Positions 14,086-25,080 of a DNA stretch of 64,000 nt are shown in pieces. The notes under the pieces are model-generated. The model did no database searches. It had not been told where the DNA came from and was given only the letters and a program-made list of their open reading frames with translations. This stretch comes from Coriaria nepalensis (Eukaryota; Streptophyta; Magnoliopsida; Cucurbitales; Coriariaceae). Position 1 is the stretch's first letter. The number at the start of each line of letters is the position of its first letter. Made by a program: the position numbers and the translations under genes. The DNA is taken from contig CP114493.1 in NCBI GenBank assembly GCA_027186245.1, positions 5,091,501-5,155,500 on the forward strand, read 5' to 3'.

Positions 14086-14530
14086 GTGGCCTGGGTGAAG
14101 CCTCAATGTGAAGCTATCATTACGTTTGATGGCACCGATGACAGAGGGATCATATTTCTACACAATGACGCTTTAGTCATAATGTGTAACATAGTAACTC
14201 CTCTAATCCATAGAATTTTGGTCAACACAAGAAATTGGATCGACGTCATCATATTGTATACTTTTCAAGAGATGAGCATCAACAATGTCAAGCTAAAACC
14301 ATCAAAGATCTTATTGTGAGAAATTTCTAGTCGGTTAATCTATCTAGAAGGAATGATCCAGTTGTCGATGAATGTGTTTGAATAACTATGCCAAGCTACT
14401 ATTATGGTGAATTTCCTGATCACAAACATCATTTCCTATTACAATGTAATTATGGGGAGGCCATCAGTGAATGCCCTCATAGAGGTGGTCTTTATCCGAC
14501 ATTTGATGATGAAGTTCCTGATAAGAGAAT
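14086..14530 (+). pseudogene. Retrotransposon aspartic protease and linker remnant
   Basis: The frame from 14086 reads ITFDGTDDRGIIFLHNDALVI and then RILVNTRNWIDVI. The plant Ty3 protease pattern is ITF..DD.RG...PH.DALV......V.RVLVD.GSSADIL, so the DALV strand is preserved and the catalytic D-G-S site has decayed to NTRN. A frame shift later, 14404-14520 reads YNVIMGRPSVNALIEVV, the conserved YN.ILGRP.L linker between protease and RT. The catalytic triplet is lost, so it is inactive. Confidence 0.75.
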
Positions 14531-14566
14531 TTTTTTTATTCGACCAACTTTTTTGGGGTGGGGGTC

Positions 14567-14581
14567 GGGGGGGGGGGGGGG
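14567..14581. repeat. poly(G) tract
   Basis: An interrupted run of G within the decayed protease-RT linker, strikingly GC-rich in otherwise AT-rich DNA. It is likely a replication-slippage or sequencing-prone site, so its exact length should be treated with caution. Confidence 0.9.
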
Positions 14582-15781
14582 GTATAGATACAAAGCCAGC
14601 CGTATTACATATAGTAAGGGAAATCAATGAGATCGGCTTTCGCTTTATTAGAAAAGAACCAAAATGAAGATATATTGGAATGTTTTAGTGATAGGTGGAC
14701 ACAAGTTCTACATTTTGTCTATGTGGACCAATGAGAAAGGGGGCTCAGCCGAAATAGATTTGTAACATGAGAGAAACAAGGAGGTAAACCCGCACCGTAT
14801 TTTGATATACGTCTTCTTTGATCTGCAATTCCTAACAAGTCCTTGAATAATTGTTTTAAATAAGTGAATTTATCTAGTTGAGGCATTCTTGATTGAGAAA
14901 AAATGATTCCCTCTAGACTGCTTAACTCCATCAAGCCTGTATGAGTAGCTAAATTGGCTAAAGGGATGGGTCATAATTACTACGGAGAACCCACATTCTC
15001 GCCAAGTGTATTAAGAAGCCACTGTTAAATGTCACATATAGATATAGCGAGATTTTCAATCATTTCCCTCTTCTTGATGCTTTCAGACTTGACACCTTGA
15101 TTGTCGGAGTGAATGGGGTTGAATCGATATCGGGAGGGACTTATACACAGATAGATGAAGGAGTCATCAGATTCTTCCATTAATTCCACTGCGTGGAGCC
15201 CTTTTTTTTATTTTTTTTATTTATGGAGTAGTCCGAGGAAGCCCATTACACCTTGCTACATTAGTATGTGATGGTACCAGACGAGTATGTCATAAGCCCA
15301 TTACTGGCTAAATCACTACAGGAACCTGACCTAGGCAATAGAGAGATCACATGGTCAGGAGAGCAATTTTCAGTAGAAGGTCACTCAAACTTCATACGAT
15401 GATGCATCTATAAAATTAATCAGTTTTATTTATTGTTCAAAGTCATATCTAGTTTAGTCTTCATGCCTAGTGTAATTCATTTCTTCAAATATCATCGAAA
15501 TTTTCAAACATTAAATGAAATTTTATTTTGTAAAAAAAACTTGCATAAGAGTAAGGTCTGTAGCCACAACAAAAAAAAGCATGTCCTCATCAACAGCAAC
15601 CGAGCGAAAAGACCAAGCAGGTTACAATGCCTTAAAGAGCTGAGGAACATAGTTGAGCCAACTGCTAAAAGAAATCTTTGTAGATCTTAAGGAAAAACCC
15701 TTGGTATAATTGATTGAGAAAAATAAAGCTAAAAAGATATAATTGATCCTCAACATAGGCAAACCCCGACCAAAAATACTT

Positions 15782-15950
15782 CAGCATGTTGAGGCATCCC
15801 AAAAGATACCTCGACACATTGAGGCGTAAGATAGGGAAAAGATCTCAACATGATGAGGTTCTCCCAAAATACACCTCGACAAGGTGAGGCACAAAATAGG
15901 GAGAGGACCTCAACATGTTAAGATGCCCCGAAAAGACACCGAGGTGCAAA
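15782..15950. repeat. ~64-bp imperfect tandem repeat with inverted-repeat cores
   Basis: About 2.7 copies of a 64-65 bp unit, marked by CATGTTGAGG-type cores whose CATG starts at 15785, 15849 and 15914. Each unit pairs a CTCAACATG..TGAG inverted repeat with an ACCTCGACA..(T/G)TGAGG inverted repeat, so a transcript could form serial hairpins. It lies between the gag-protease part and the antisense ORF of the Ty3 element. Confidence 0.75.
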
Positions 15951-16199
15951 AAAAATGAGGAGGGGGAGGGGAAGATGTAAATTTCTCACCCGTCTTTATA
16001 AGACTACATCAAGGCCAAACAATAAAAAAAAAAGTAAAGGATAATAACATCAAAGGGTAAAAAGAGAGAGATATCTTCAATTTTAATAAGACTCAACTAA
16101 AGTTGAGCAACAAGGAAAATGATGAACTCAAAGAAGACAAGTGATGATTTTGAGCTCAAGGAAAAATTGCATAAGTAAAGAATTGGTTAGGCTAAAGTT

Positions 16200-18560
16200 T
16201 TAGAGGGGAAATAAGCTACCATAATATTTAAAACCATTTATGAAGCCAAAAAAGTCAGATAAAAAAAAAAACCATAAAAGAACACCCAAAGAACTGCAAA
16301 AAGCGCAAAGGAAAGAAATACAAAGAGTGACGTCCAAAATAAAACAAATATAGTAAAAGATTAAGAGCTCTTCCACTGGACCACTACGCATGAAGAGAGT
16401 CAACCCCACTAAAATCCTCCACATCATCCATACCCTCCTTCAGCTCTTGCTCGGCGTCATCCTGATAAGAGAACTTTATGTCCTCAAAATCTAGCAGATC
16501 GGCATAAACCTCGAGAAAAGTGGTGCAAACGAGGCATTTGGCAAAGTGAAAGGCAATAAGCTCCCATTTCTCTAAGGCTTTAGCTTGAATCCTCTTGACC
16601 TTAGAACAATGAAAAAACTCCTTTCACTATTCCTCTCTGAGCTGAGGAAGCTGGAAATCTCCATAAACCTATCAAATACCTCTAAGGCAGTCTTCTTCCT
16701 AGATTAAAACATCTGAAGGGCGGTCTTGGTATCTAGAAGTGCATCCTCAACTTTTTGCCTCAAAACTATTTCTTGAGACAAGCTCTCTTTAGAAGCTAAC
16801 AAGGCAAGGCTAAATCCCATTTTGGATCTCTGAAAGGACGAGAACTTAGCGCAAGCGAATCCAAGCTGATATGCTTGCTAAGTTGATTTTTGAGCTAGTC
16901 ACCAAGAACATCGACTGTTGTTGTATGATATATTATGGCTCTGTATATTGAACAATAAAAATAAAAATGAAGGAGAAGTTATTAGTATTAACATAAAATA
17001 AATGTGAGAGAAATAGAATGAGGAGGGGAATACTCACACTTTAGATTTTCGAAAGAAAGTCATCTATCAGTGCCCCTTTACCATTCGAGATAATATGATC
17101 AAATGATGACTGAGGCATAAGGCGAGGAATCTCCTTGCAAAAGTGAGTACAAATTCCTTATATGTGCTCCATTGAGTCTCAACTTCATTATTCTTACAAC
17201 GAATAAGATGTTTTTCAGTGCTTTGCATCCAAGGAAACCTAATCGATGATTCGTTGAAAAAAGCTGATTTCTTGAAACATGTGTTATAGAAAATGTCAGG
17301 TCGAGTAAGGGCAGGGGCAGTCTTTTTTGACGAAGTGGTTGGACCACCTACAACCTCCAAAGTAACCACATGAGGAAGTCTTAGTCAAGCCAAAACCTTA
17401 AAATCCATCCCCTCTCATTTTCCTCTTCCTACTTAGCTTAGCAGCGACCACCTCGGCCCTCAATCGATTCTCAGCATGAAATATGATAAGAGGGGAGAAT
17501 GAAAAGCATTATAAGAGAAAGAACTCCATAGAGTGGCCAAAAGACCTCGCCGAAGAGCCATGAGAGAAGGAAGGGCCATCTAAGAGATAAGTCCAACTTC
17601 CAAAACAATTTCTTCAGTCAGTAAGGTGAAGAAATATCGAAAAATGATGCCATATCTCTTTATCTTCTCGACGATGCTATGCTCAAAGTCGAACAACTCA
17701 CTACCTTTAAGAAAATCTGCAAAAAGGGAAGGGAAGATAACAAGACAATAAGGCAATATGAAGTTTAGAAAAAAAAACAAAAATAAAGTAATATACATAA
17801 GAATGTGGATGTGTGGGCACTTACGTTTGAAACTCCGCTCCTGAAAAGTTCATCTAAACCTTGAGAAATACTACTTAGTCAACTGATCACCCGAATAGGT
17901 CAACCACTTGCCCCCTATAACGAACCAACTCTTCCCCTAAAAGTGGTTGAAAAAAGAAAGTTTGACTATCTGACCTCATTTGAAGAGAGGTAGTAAAATC
18001 CTTAACATTTAAGGTTGATCCAAAATATCCTAGAGATTAAGAGAGCATCAAGCTCTATTTTACCGAGCCTCGTTCATAAAATATAAGTCTCAAGTATGCA
18101 TCTCCAATCATTAGGCGATATTTGGTATGAGAAATGTTAAAGGAGTCCAAGATGCTCACAATTTATGGATAAAGAGGAAGGCACATGCCCACTAGAAATA
18201 TTTCAAGGTAAAAATAGATCTCTTCCTCATTCTCTCCTACATCCACTATGTTCTCAGAAGAAGTATGAGGGTGAAGGTACACATCAGTAGGAACTAGATA
18301 TTAGGTAGACCATCTCTCTGTGTCAGCAACGTGGACTATAGACTTCACCTCCCTTAGATACTTGTTAAATACAAGAGGTTTTAGCCTCCATTTTCTTTGA
18401 GAGTGCCTCGGGTGCTAAAAGCCCATTATTCACACAAAAACTAAGAAGATCATCCTTTGAAAAGAAAGAAATCAATTCTAAATAACCCACGTTACTCATT
18501 TTGTCAACTAGCTGAAAAGCTAAAATTCAAAATCCTAACAAAGGTTCGTGCCTAAAAGAC
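16200..18560 (-). pseudogene. Antisense ORF remnant of Tat-type retrotransposon (Transposase_28/plant transposon protein-like)
   Basis: On the minus strand, 18240-18060 translates through a stop as EEIYFYLEIFLVGMCLPLYP and then IVSILDSFNISHTKYRLMIG. This resembles the conserved core of the 'putative gypsy type transposon / plant transposon' domain (pattern Y....F.VGLRLPLHPF...IL...NI.P.Q..PN.WR...G). Upstream coding-strand sequence (about 18480-18370) and downstream segments (17.1-18.0 kb) also look like decayed protein. Such antisense ORFs between pol and the 3' LTR are known from Tat-lineage elements (Grande, Retand). Frames are broken by several stops. The family call rests on recognition by eye of one block. 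Confidence 0.55.
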
Positions 18561-19289
18561 TAAATATGCTACTCAACCCAAGCAACCCAAATTCAGAAAA
18601 GAAGAAAAGAAAGTACCTAAAGGAGTGCATGAAGCCGACGAGATAATGGAAGAATAAATTATCGAGGTAGAGGAAGATGACCCACATACGGGTTGAGGAA
18701 GATCTATGATGAGCAAAGCTAGTGATCATCTAATAAGAAAGGAAAATGATCAAGAAAAAACCTATATTTGTGGTCTGAAAAGCCATAAGAAAGGAGGGTG
18801 TCAAATACTTAGGATGGTCGGCCACAGCTGAATACCTAAGAAGCTCTACCACGATCGAGTGCCAAAGGCGGCTCGACCAAAATTGAGAGCCCAAGGTAGC
18901 TTAGCAAGCTCGGCCAAGGTCAAGCACAATGGGTCACACAATTAAAAATATAAATATAAAAAAAAAAAAAAAAAGGAAAGAGAGGCGAATAAGTTCCTCA
19001 TGCCGAACGAAATGAAATGAGATTGGAGAAGGAGAAATGATGAACCTTCAAAGTCTATAAGGGAAAACCCCATAAGAAGAAAAAGAAGGAGAACATGAGA
19101 AAAAAATAGATTTTTTTTAAATGAAAAAAGTGAAATTGTGAAAAGTAAAGAGTATGAATGGGTATATTTATACTCTCTTTTCTCTAGCATCAACCAATGA
19201 AAAAGTTTCATCCCTAATGATTTCTAGCTGATCAATTTATAGTGAAATGGATACAAATTTTATGTCATAAGCTAATGTGCAGCAACAAA

Positions 19290-19725
19290 TTGTGCCAATG
19301 AGTTGAATGATGAGGTCAAATATATCCCTCCAATAAATATTTAAGAAAACATCCCTCCTAATGAGGACTTGAGTTCATACTATGATCATAAGAGCTTATG
19401 AGCCTAATATCATATACATCCCCCAAATTTGGGAGAAATCTGCCACCTTATTATGAGAAATCATTATTGATTCTATTGAATCAAGAGTTTTATCTCAAAG
19501 GGATTTCACTGGGTGAACCATATAAATACCCTCTATAAGACACTTAAGGAATACGCCAAGCACATAACTCTAATTGTTTAATCTTTTTATCACTTTAATC
19601 ATATTACTAATTTAAGTATCGAAGGAAGTTCATAGGTGATAACTCATAGCTTTCGTTTATGTTTTATCTATTTTTGCAGGTACGACTCGATGAATATACT
19701 GTTAGAAGAAATTTGATGCCAATAG
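19290..19725 (+). repeat. 3' LTR of the Ty3/gypsy element
   Basis: Partner of the 11890-12450 repeat. It carries the same order of blocks: GAGTTCATACTATGATCA, GGGAGAAATC, TATAAATACC, ACACATAACTCTAA, ATATTACTAA and a terminal TGCAGGTACGACT. It is shorter than the 5' copy because of deletions. Exact ends were not resolved. Confidence 0.72.
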
Positions 19726-20980
19726 TTTAGTTGATGCAAAATCTAACTTTTATAAAGTAAAAAGATAAATTAAGGTAATGAGGAGTTTTAATTAAAATTT
19801 TACACATTAAATATTATATAATTAAGTTACACGCGATCAGAATAATAAAAGTTTAAACCCATCCTCGGGATTTCGATATGAAGCTACCAAAATCCATGAA
19901 AGTTCATTCTAGGTGGTGGTAGCCTTTGGGCTAACGAGAGATTCTTCTTCTTCAGCCTTCGGCGGATACATGCATCACTGGGCCTTTTAAAATAAACCAT
20001 ACATTGGGCTTTGTCTCCGAATTAGGTGCCCATTGAGCTATCGTTCACACCCTCGTGGGGTTTCCCGCCTACCGTTTCAATTTTGGGGAAGGCCTAAAGA
20101 TTAAAATTATGAATCCATTAAACAAACGTGAATGGGTTTGGGAAATGGGCCCATCACACATTTTGTGAAAGAGCCCGAAAATTCTCTGTTCTTCTGCTTG
20201 GGCCTTTTCCATTGATAATATCTTTTTGGACTTTATCCCTTTTCCAAAGGGCCCACAACCGAAGAAGAATCGGCAAGTCTCTGCTGCCACAAAGAATAAG
20301 GAATCGACAAAATAAAAAGAAAAGTCGTGATCTTTCTGTTTGGTGAATATCTATATATATCAATATTTAGTGTTGGTGATCTCAAAAAGAGTTGGATTGA
20401 AATTGTAAGGCGTGTCAGTTGAATGCAAATTTTTCAATAATGAGAAAACCGTGTATGCATATCATACTCTATGTACCTACTTATTAGGTATATTGCCATA
20501 GAAGCTAAATCTAAAATAATAATAATAATTTAATGTGTGTAATATCATTAAGATTATGAGGTGGATCCAAAACTCGAATGGGCTTTAACCAATCCGATCA
20601 GTTGAAAAATTCAGCAATAATATCGACCAGCTTCAGACCGGATCGGGGCCTGTTTGATCAACCACTCTATACAACTTCTGTACATGTACGCTCTGGCTTA
20701 GCGCGTAACTACCACTCTTCAACTAATATAATATATATATATACACTATATAGACAAGCACACAATACAACCGAAACAAAGAGAGTATTATAAGACAATA
20801 ACAACAGCAGCCGATACTGTCTACACTTTCTCAGACCAAAGTATCCACACTACTATATTACACTACAAGAAGCTACCCACGACTCTACATACCCTCATAT
20901 ATTAATATTTGGAAAAAATAATAAATATTTTTTTTTTTCAAAAAAATAGAAGATTATAATAGTATATGTTGGATGTTGTC
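19726..20980. other. intergenic, GGGCC/GGGCCC-rich patch, no gene seen
   Basis: Contains a more GC-balanced stretch (about 19900-20350) with several GGGCC/GGCCC motifs (near 19980, 20147, 20200 and 20250). Short open frames occur on both strands at 20069-20363, and their overlap on opposite strands argues for chance. No recognised protein, RNA gene or repeat. Confidence 0.5.
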
Positions 20981-20984
20981 CGTT

Positions 20985-23940
20985 TACAGCGGTTAAAACG
21001 GGTCATCCGACCCGGCTCATGCCGGATTTTTATTATTTAAAATTAGATCAAGCTTATGAGATAAGGTTAAAATGAATCAGACTTATGAGACATGATTAAA
21101 ATGAATCGGTTCATGGGTCTTGCTTTTTTAAATATAAATTATAATATATAAATAAATATTTAACTAAATAAAAATTTTATTATATATTAATAAATAATAT
21201 ATAAATTATTAAATCATTATGATTTCCTTAAGGAAAAAAATAGATTTTATAATGAAATTATAAATAATGAAAAATAAATAAATAAATAAAATTTGTTAAT
21301 AAATTATAATTTATTATTTATTATTTATTATTTATTATTTATTATTTATTATGTATTTATTAATAGTGGTTAATCATTAGTGAACCGCAAAACTGCTTAT
21401 TACCTTACAAGTTTTATATTGATCTTATAAGAGCATATTCTGAAAAAAATTGAATCAACTCTTCATTATGAGTTTGTATGTTGATCTCGATGAATTGCAT
21501 GCTCTTAATTTCTTATACATAATAATATTTCAACTAATTTCAGCTTTAATGAAGTCTTCATACCTTCAATAACTCTCTCCCATATATTGAATGTTGATTC
21601 AGAAAAAATTGTTGAAACTGGGATAGTTTAGACATCTCATTAAACTCATGCGAGTATATAAAATCATATAGAGTTTTTCTTCCACTAATCCAAAAGGCAT
21701 AAGGATTTTGAATAATTTGCAAATGAATCAAAAAATGAGAAATAGTTTCGAGATATTTCCAGAGTTCCATCCCAGTGGAATTGAACTTGGAATTGAATTG
21801 AAATTGCAACCGGAACTGCTGCCCAAATACCAACTCTTCCTCTTGGGTCGAATATATTATTCTTGTATTTATTGCTGCAAGTAGTTATACTTATTTTCAT
21901 AAAGACCAAATACTTCATATAACTTATTAGTAGCCTTAGTAAAAATAAAATAATAATCAATATTTATATATTGACTTATAAATTTAAAAGTATTTGGTAG
22001 ACCTTATAACTTAACCCTATGATCTAATATAAAAGCAAAAGTATATAAAAGAGGAATGTATTTCCTTCCAATATTTTTTATATTTTGAAACCATTTTCTA
22101 AACATCAAGCTTAAATATTTCTTCATTCTCATAAATCTAAAACAAGTTAGTTATTTCAATAAATGAATGCAAAAAAAAAAAAAAAGATGTAGGATAATAA
22201 ATAATTGAAAGCCGAACTGTAAAATTATAAAATATTTCTAAAAAAATATACAAATTTTTTAAGTATATCTCAATCAAAATACTCAACAGAACATAAGAAT
22301 TATAAAAATTAAAAAAATCACTAATTATTTTTTTTATGTGAAAAGATACTTTTCAACATCAAACATATGAAATTTTACTTTTCGGTATATCAATTTCAAA
22401 CTTTTGAGGCTTCACATCAAATGCCCCACAATATTTTTTAGACTTAGCCAACCTAGAATTTGAAGGTTAATCTAAGATAATATCAATCAAATTTTATCAA
22501 CAGAACAATTTACATGTTATTCTTTCATATATAATTTTACAATGATATTTATGACATGACATGTACAATGTTGATGTATGAAAATTACACCGTTAGACTG
22601 GCTAAGCTGTAATTTAAAATAAAGAGACATCCCTTGTGTTTCCTGTAATATTATCTAAAATTGTGGATATTATACTGCTTTGGATATCAAATTCATCAAA
22701 AACTTTCATTATTAAATTACATATATTTTCGTTATTATGTATTTCATTTATAACTCTAAATCCTATTAACTTTTTTATTTAAGGTCAATTCTAAATCTAA
22801 GTAATGAATATCAAGATAAATAGTTATCTTTAGAACGTGTGTTCCAAATATTAAAAGTTAAAGAAAAAATAAGATTTAAATCACCACATTTCATTTTTAA
22901 TTCTTCACGTTTTTTTTTCCTGAATATGCAAGTATGTAAGATCTAATAATATTTCTACTTATGCTTTTATATTGTAGATTATATGCTCTTATAATTTGCT
23001 TCTCATAATAAATATTATCATCAAAATTAAAGAGGTAAATCAATAGCAATAATAAATCTAACTAGAGATTCTCTATCAACTATCAGATCATAAGTTCATG
23101 TACTAATTGTACTATCAATATTAAAATTCAGATGAGTTTGATTAATATCTACACTAACTTTAGCCATGTATATTTTTTGTGATGTTTCAAGTGATTAGTT
23201 TCATTATTTGGACATACAACTAAAATATTTTTGCAATACTCGTTTGCTTATTACGTCTCTTTGTAGATATTAAATTTGCAATAGTAATAATATCGGTATT
23301 AGATGATAGTAGTTGTGGTATATTAAACTGTGTTAAACTTGATAGTATCAACTCTGAATTTGAACCAATTTCAGCATAAAAATTTTGCTTATATTCATTT
23401 AGAAAGTTAAGTTAAATTGATGATTATCAATTTCCTATATAAAAATTTAAGAATAAATAATTAATTATAAAAAAAATATAAAAAAATAAAATCTTAAGTA
23501 AAAAAAAAAAGTAAAGTATTAATATTAAATATATAGACAATAATACTTTTAACATTAAAAGAAATAAAAATTAAAATAGTTTGGTTTAATTTATGAAGAA
23601 TAGTTTATTAGGAATTGAGATTAAGGATAAAAGATTCTCAAAATATAAAATAATTCAAGGAATTTGGATTATGGAAAATTCATTATAAATTTAGAATATT
23701 ATGAGTTTAGAGGATTAAAAAAAAAAAAAATTCCTCTCGATGAACAAAATTTACACATTTTAACTAAGAGGATTTGATTAGAGATATATGCAAAAGAAGT
23801 AGGTCTGTGGTGGGTCAAACTGAGCAGATCCTAAATACCGGTTTGAATCAACCCGTCGAGTTTTAAATTATATCAAAACCCGATACTTGTATAACACAGG
23901 CTGGGCTAAACTTTTTAACGAACCATGGCTGCTGCTGCCC
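20985..23940 (-). mobile_element. Decayed hAT DNA transposon, copy 1
   Basis: A 3-kb block that aligns with the better-preserved copy at 45.8-48.9 kb. The alignment runs from the C-terminal transposase part (21540-22500 against 46320-47260) to the BED zinc-finger start (about 23160-23280 against 47885-48075). Coding strand is minus. The ends carry GTTAAAACGGGTC- and AAAACCCG-rich sequence typical of plant hAT termini; possible outer TIRs CAGCGG... (20987) and ...GCCCTG (about 23940) do not match well. The BED region lacks about 80 bp present in copy 2, and the transposase frame is destroyed by many stops and indels. Long AT-rich insertions are present near both ends. Confidence 0.72.
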
Positions 23941-24199
23941 TGAGAAGTCTATCCCAGTTTAACACCTATATACCTATCACAATGATATATTAATTTATAT
24001 ATATATCCTTGATACATGTATACTTATATTTCATTTCATACTGTCATATTTCACTGTGATTCTTCAAGCGAGTGTTATACACGCGTCTCAAACTCGCTTC
24101 CTGTTTTATTTGCTGCCAAATCTAATATGATGGATGACATGGACGACTTTTCGAAGATGCGGGATGATGCGTATAGCTTACGTCATCATACGAATTCTA

Positions 24200-25080
24200 C
24201 ATTGCAATAACAGAAGAAGATCCGAGCACGTGTACGCGCTCCGTAAGTAGCTTACGGACGAGGTCGATCCTCGAGAGAGAGACTTGTTGTACTGTTGATC
24301 GTCTGATCGCAGGGGTACGATTAAATATCAGGAGTGGGGGCAGGATCGTCCATTTCAGTGGAAAACGGTAGACCTGGGGGGACAGATGGCGACAAAACCG
24401 AACAGAAGGGAGAAGAGGGGCAGTTGGTCACGTGGTATCAAAAGGAGACACGTGTCCAATCATGTAAGCCGACAAGGACAAGAGGGCCTGGAAGAGATGT
24501 TATAATAATATATTATCTCCGCATTAAAGAAAAGGCAGTTGCCTAGACACCCCGCTCTCTTTCTGATTGGTTGCTTTCTTGACTTTTGTGTGAACACGTG
24601 GGGCCCTCCTATTCGTGAGTTTACACGCCTAAATTAAAGGAGGACTTTGATTGGACAGTGGGACCCAACCGTCGAGAAGTCCGAATCGTTGGTTAAAGCA
24701 AATCGAGAAACGTTGGGTGATTGTGAGGTTGCGAGAGTGTACAGTAATTATCTATCCTTATCCAAACAGTTAGTTAAGAATATTTCTCTGAATTTATTCG
24801 GATTCAAATATTATAATAATATTTAAAATTACATTTAATCTGATAATATTATAAATTTATTTTTATTTTTTTAATTTACAACGCATCATATAAAACGCGT
24901 GAGAAATCCATCAAATTTAAAATAAAAAAAAAAAAAAAAAAGTGTACAGTTATTATCTGCGCCTGGTTGGAGCCAAGATCCATATTTCTTAAGGAGAAGA
25001 GTTTAAACGGGCCCACCAAGTGCCCTACGGTGTAGTCCTGACACGTGGGCTCGTTTCAATGGATCCCTTTTCATGCCTAC
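24200..25080. promoter_or_regulatory. G-box-rich promoter-like island without a clear gene
   Basis: Five perfect CACGTG hexamers lie at 24227, 24429, 24449, 24595 and 25042; the last four have ABRE-like ACGTG(G/T) flanks. There are also two GATTGG (CCAAT) boxes near 24575 and 24648 and GGGCCC/GGTCCC motifs. GC content is visibly above the flanks. This is the signature of bZIP/bHLH-bound plant promoters. No convincing ORF starts within 1 kb on either side; the frames at 24016-24210 and 24334-24546 lack recognisable domains. It may be a promoter of a non-coding transcript, of a lost gene, or a transposon-carried promoter. Confidence 0.4.

Larger units (their letters stand above)
11890..19725 (+). 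mobile_element. Decayed Ty3/gypsy (Tat-like) LTR retrotransposon
   Basis: Element of about 7.8 kb bounded by two diverged but clearly alignable direct repeats, about 11890-12450 and about 19290-19725. Just inside the 5' repeat is a TTTGGCGTCGACCGTG stretch resembling the primer-binding region that follows the LTR in many plant Ty3 elements (inference). Plus-strand remnants run gag (about 12.75-14.06 kb) then aspartic protease (14.09-14.32 kb) then a short piece of the protease-RT linker (14.40-14.53 kb). No reverse transcriptase, RNase H or integrase block is recognisable after that. The last 3 kb before the 3' LTR hold antisense coding remnants (separate entry). Stops and frameshifts pervade every frame, so the copy is dead. 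The boundaries are approximate because LTR divergence hides the exact ends and target-site duplication. Confidence 0.85.

Noticed and set aside
14388..14667. Overlapping ORFs including a Gly-rich plus frame and a Pro-rich minus frame
   Set aside because: Created by the poly(G) run inside the retrotransposon; only the YNVIMGRPS block is meaningful.
20069..20363. Three overlapping ORFs on both strands of 70 codons each
   Set aside because: No domain and mutually overlapping on opposite strands in a GGGCC-rich patch; treated as chance.
24016..24546. Two plus-strand ORFs (64 and 70 codons) around the G-box island
   Set aside because: No recognisable domain, the frames are short, and G-boxes lie inside one of them; more likely promoter DNA.
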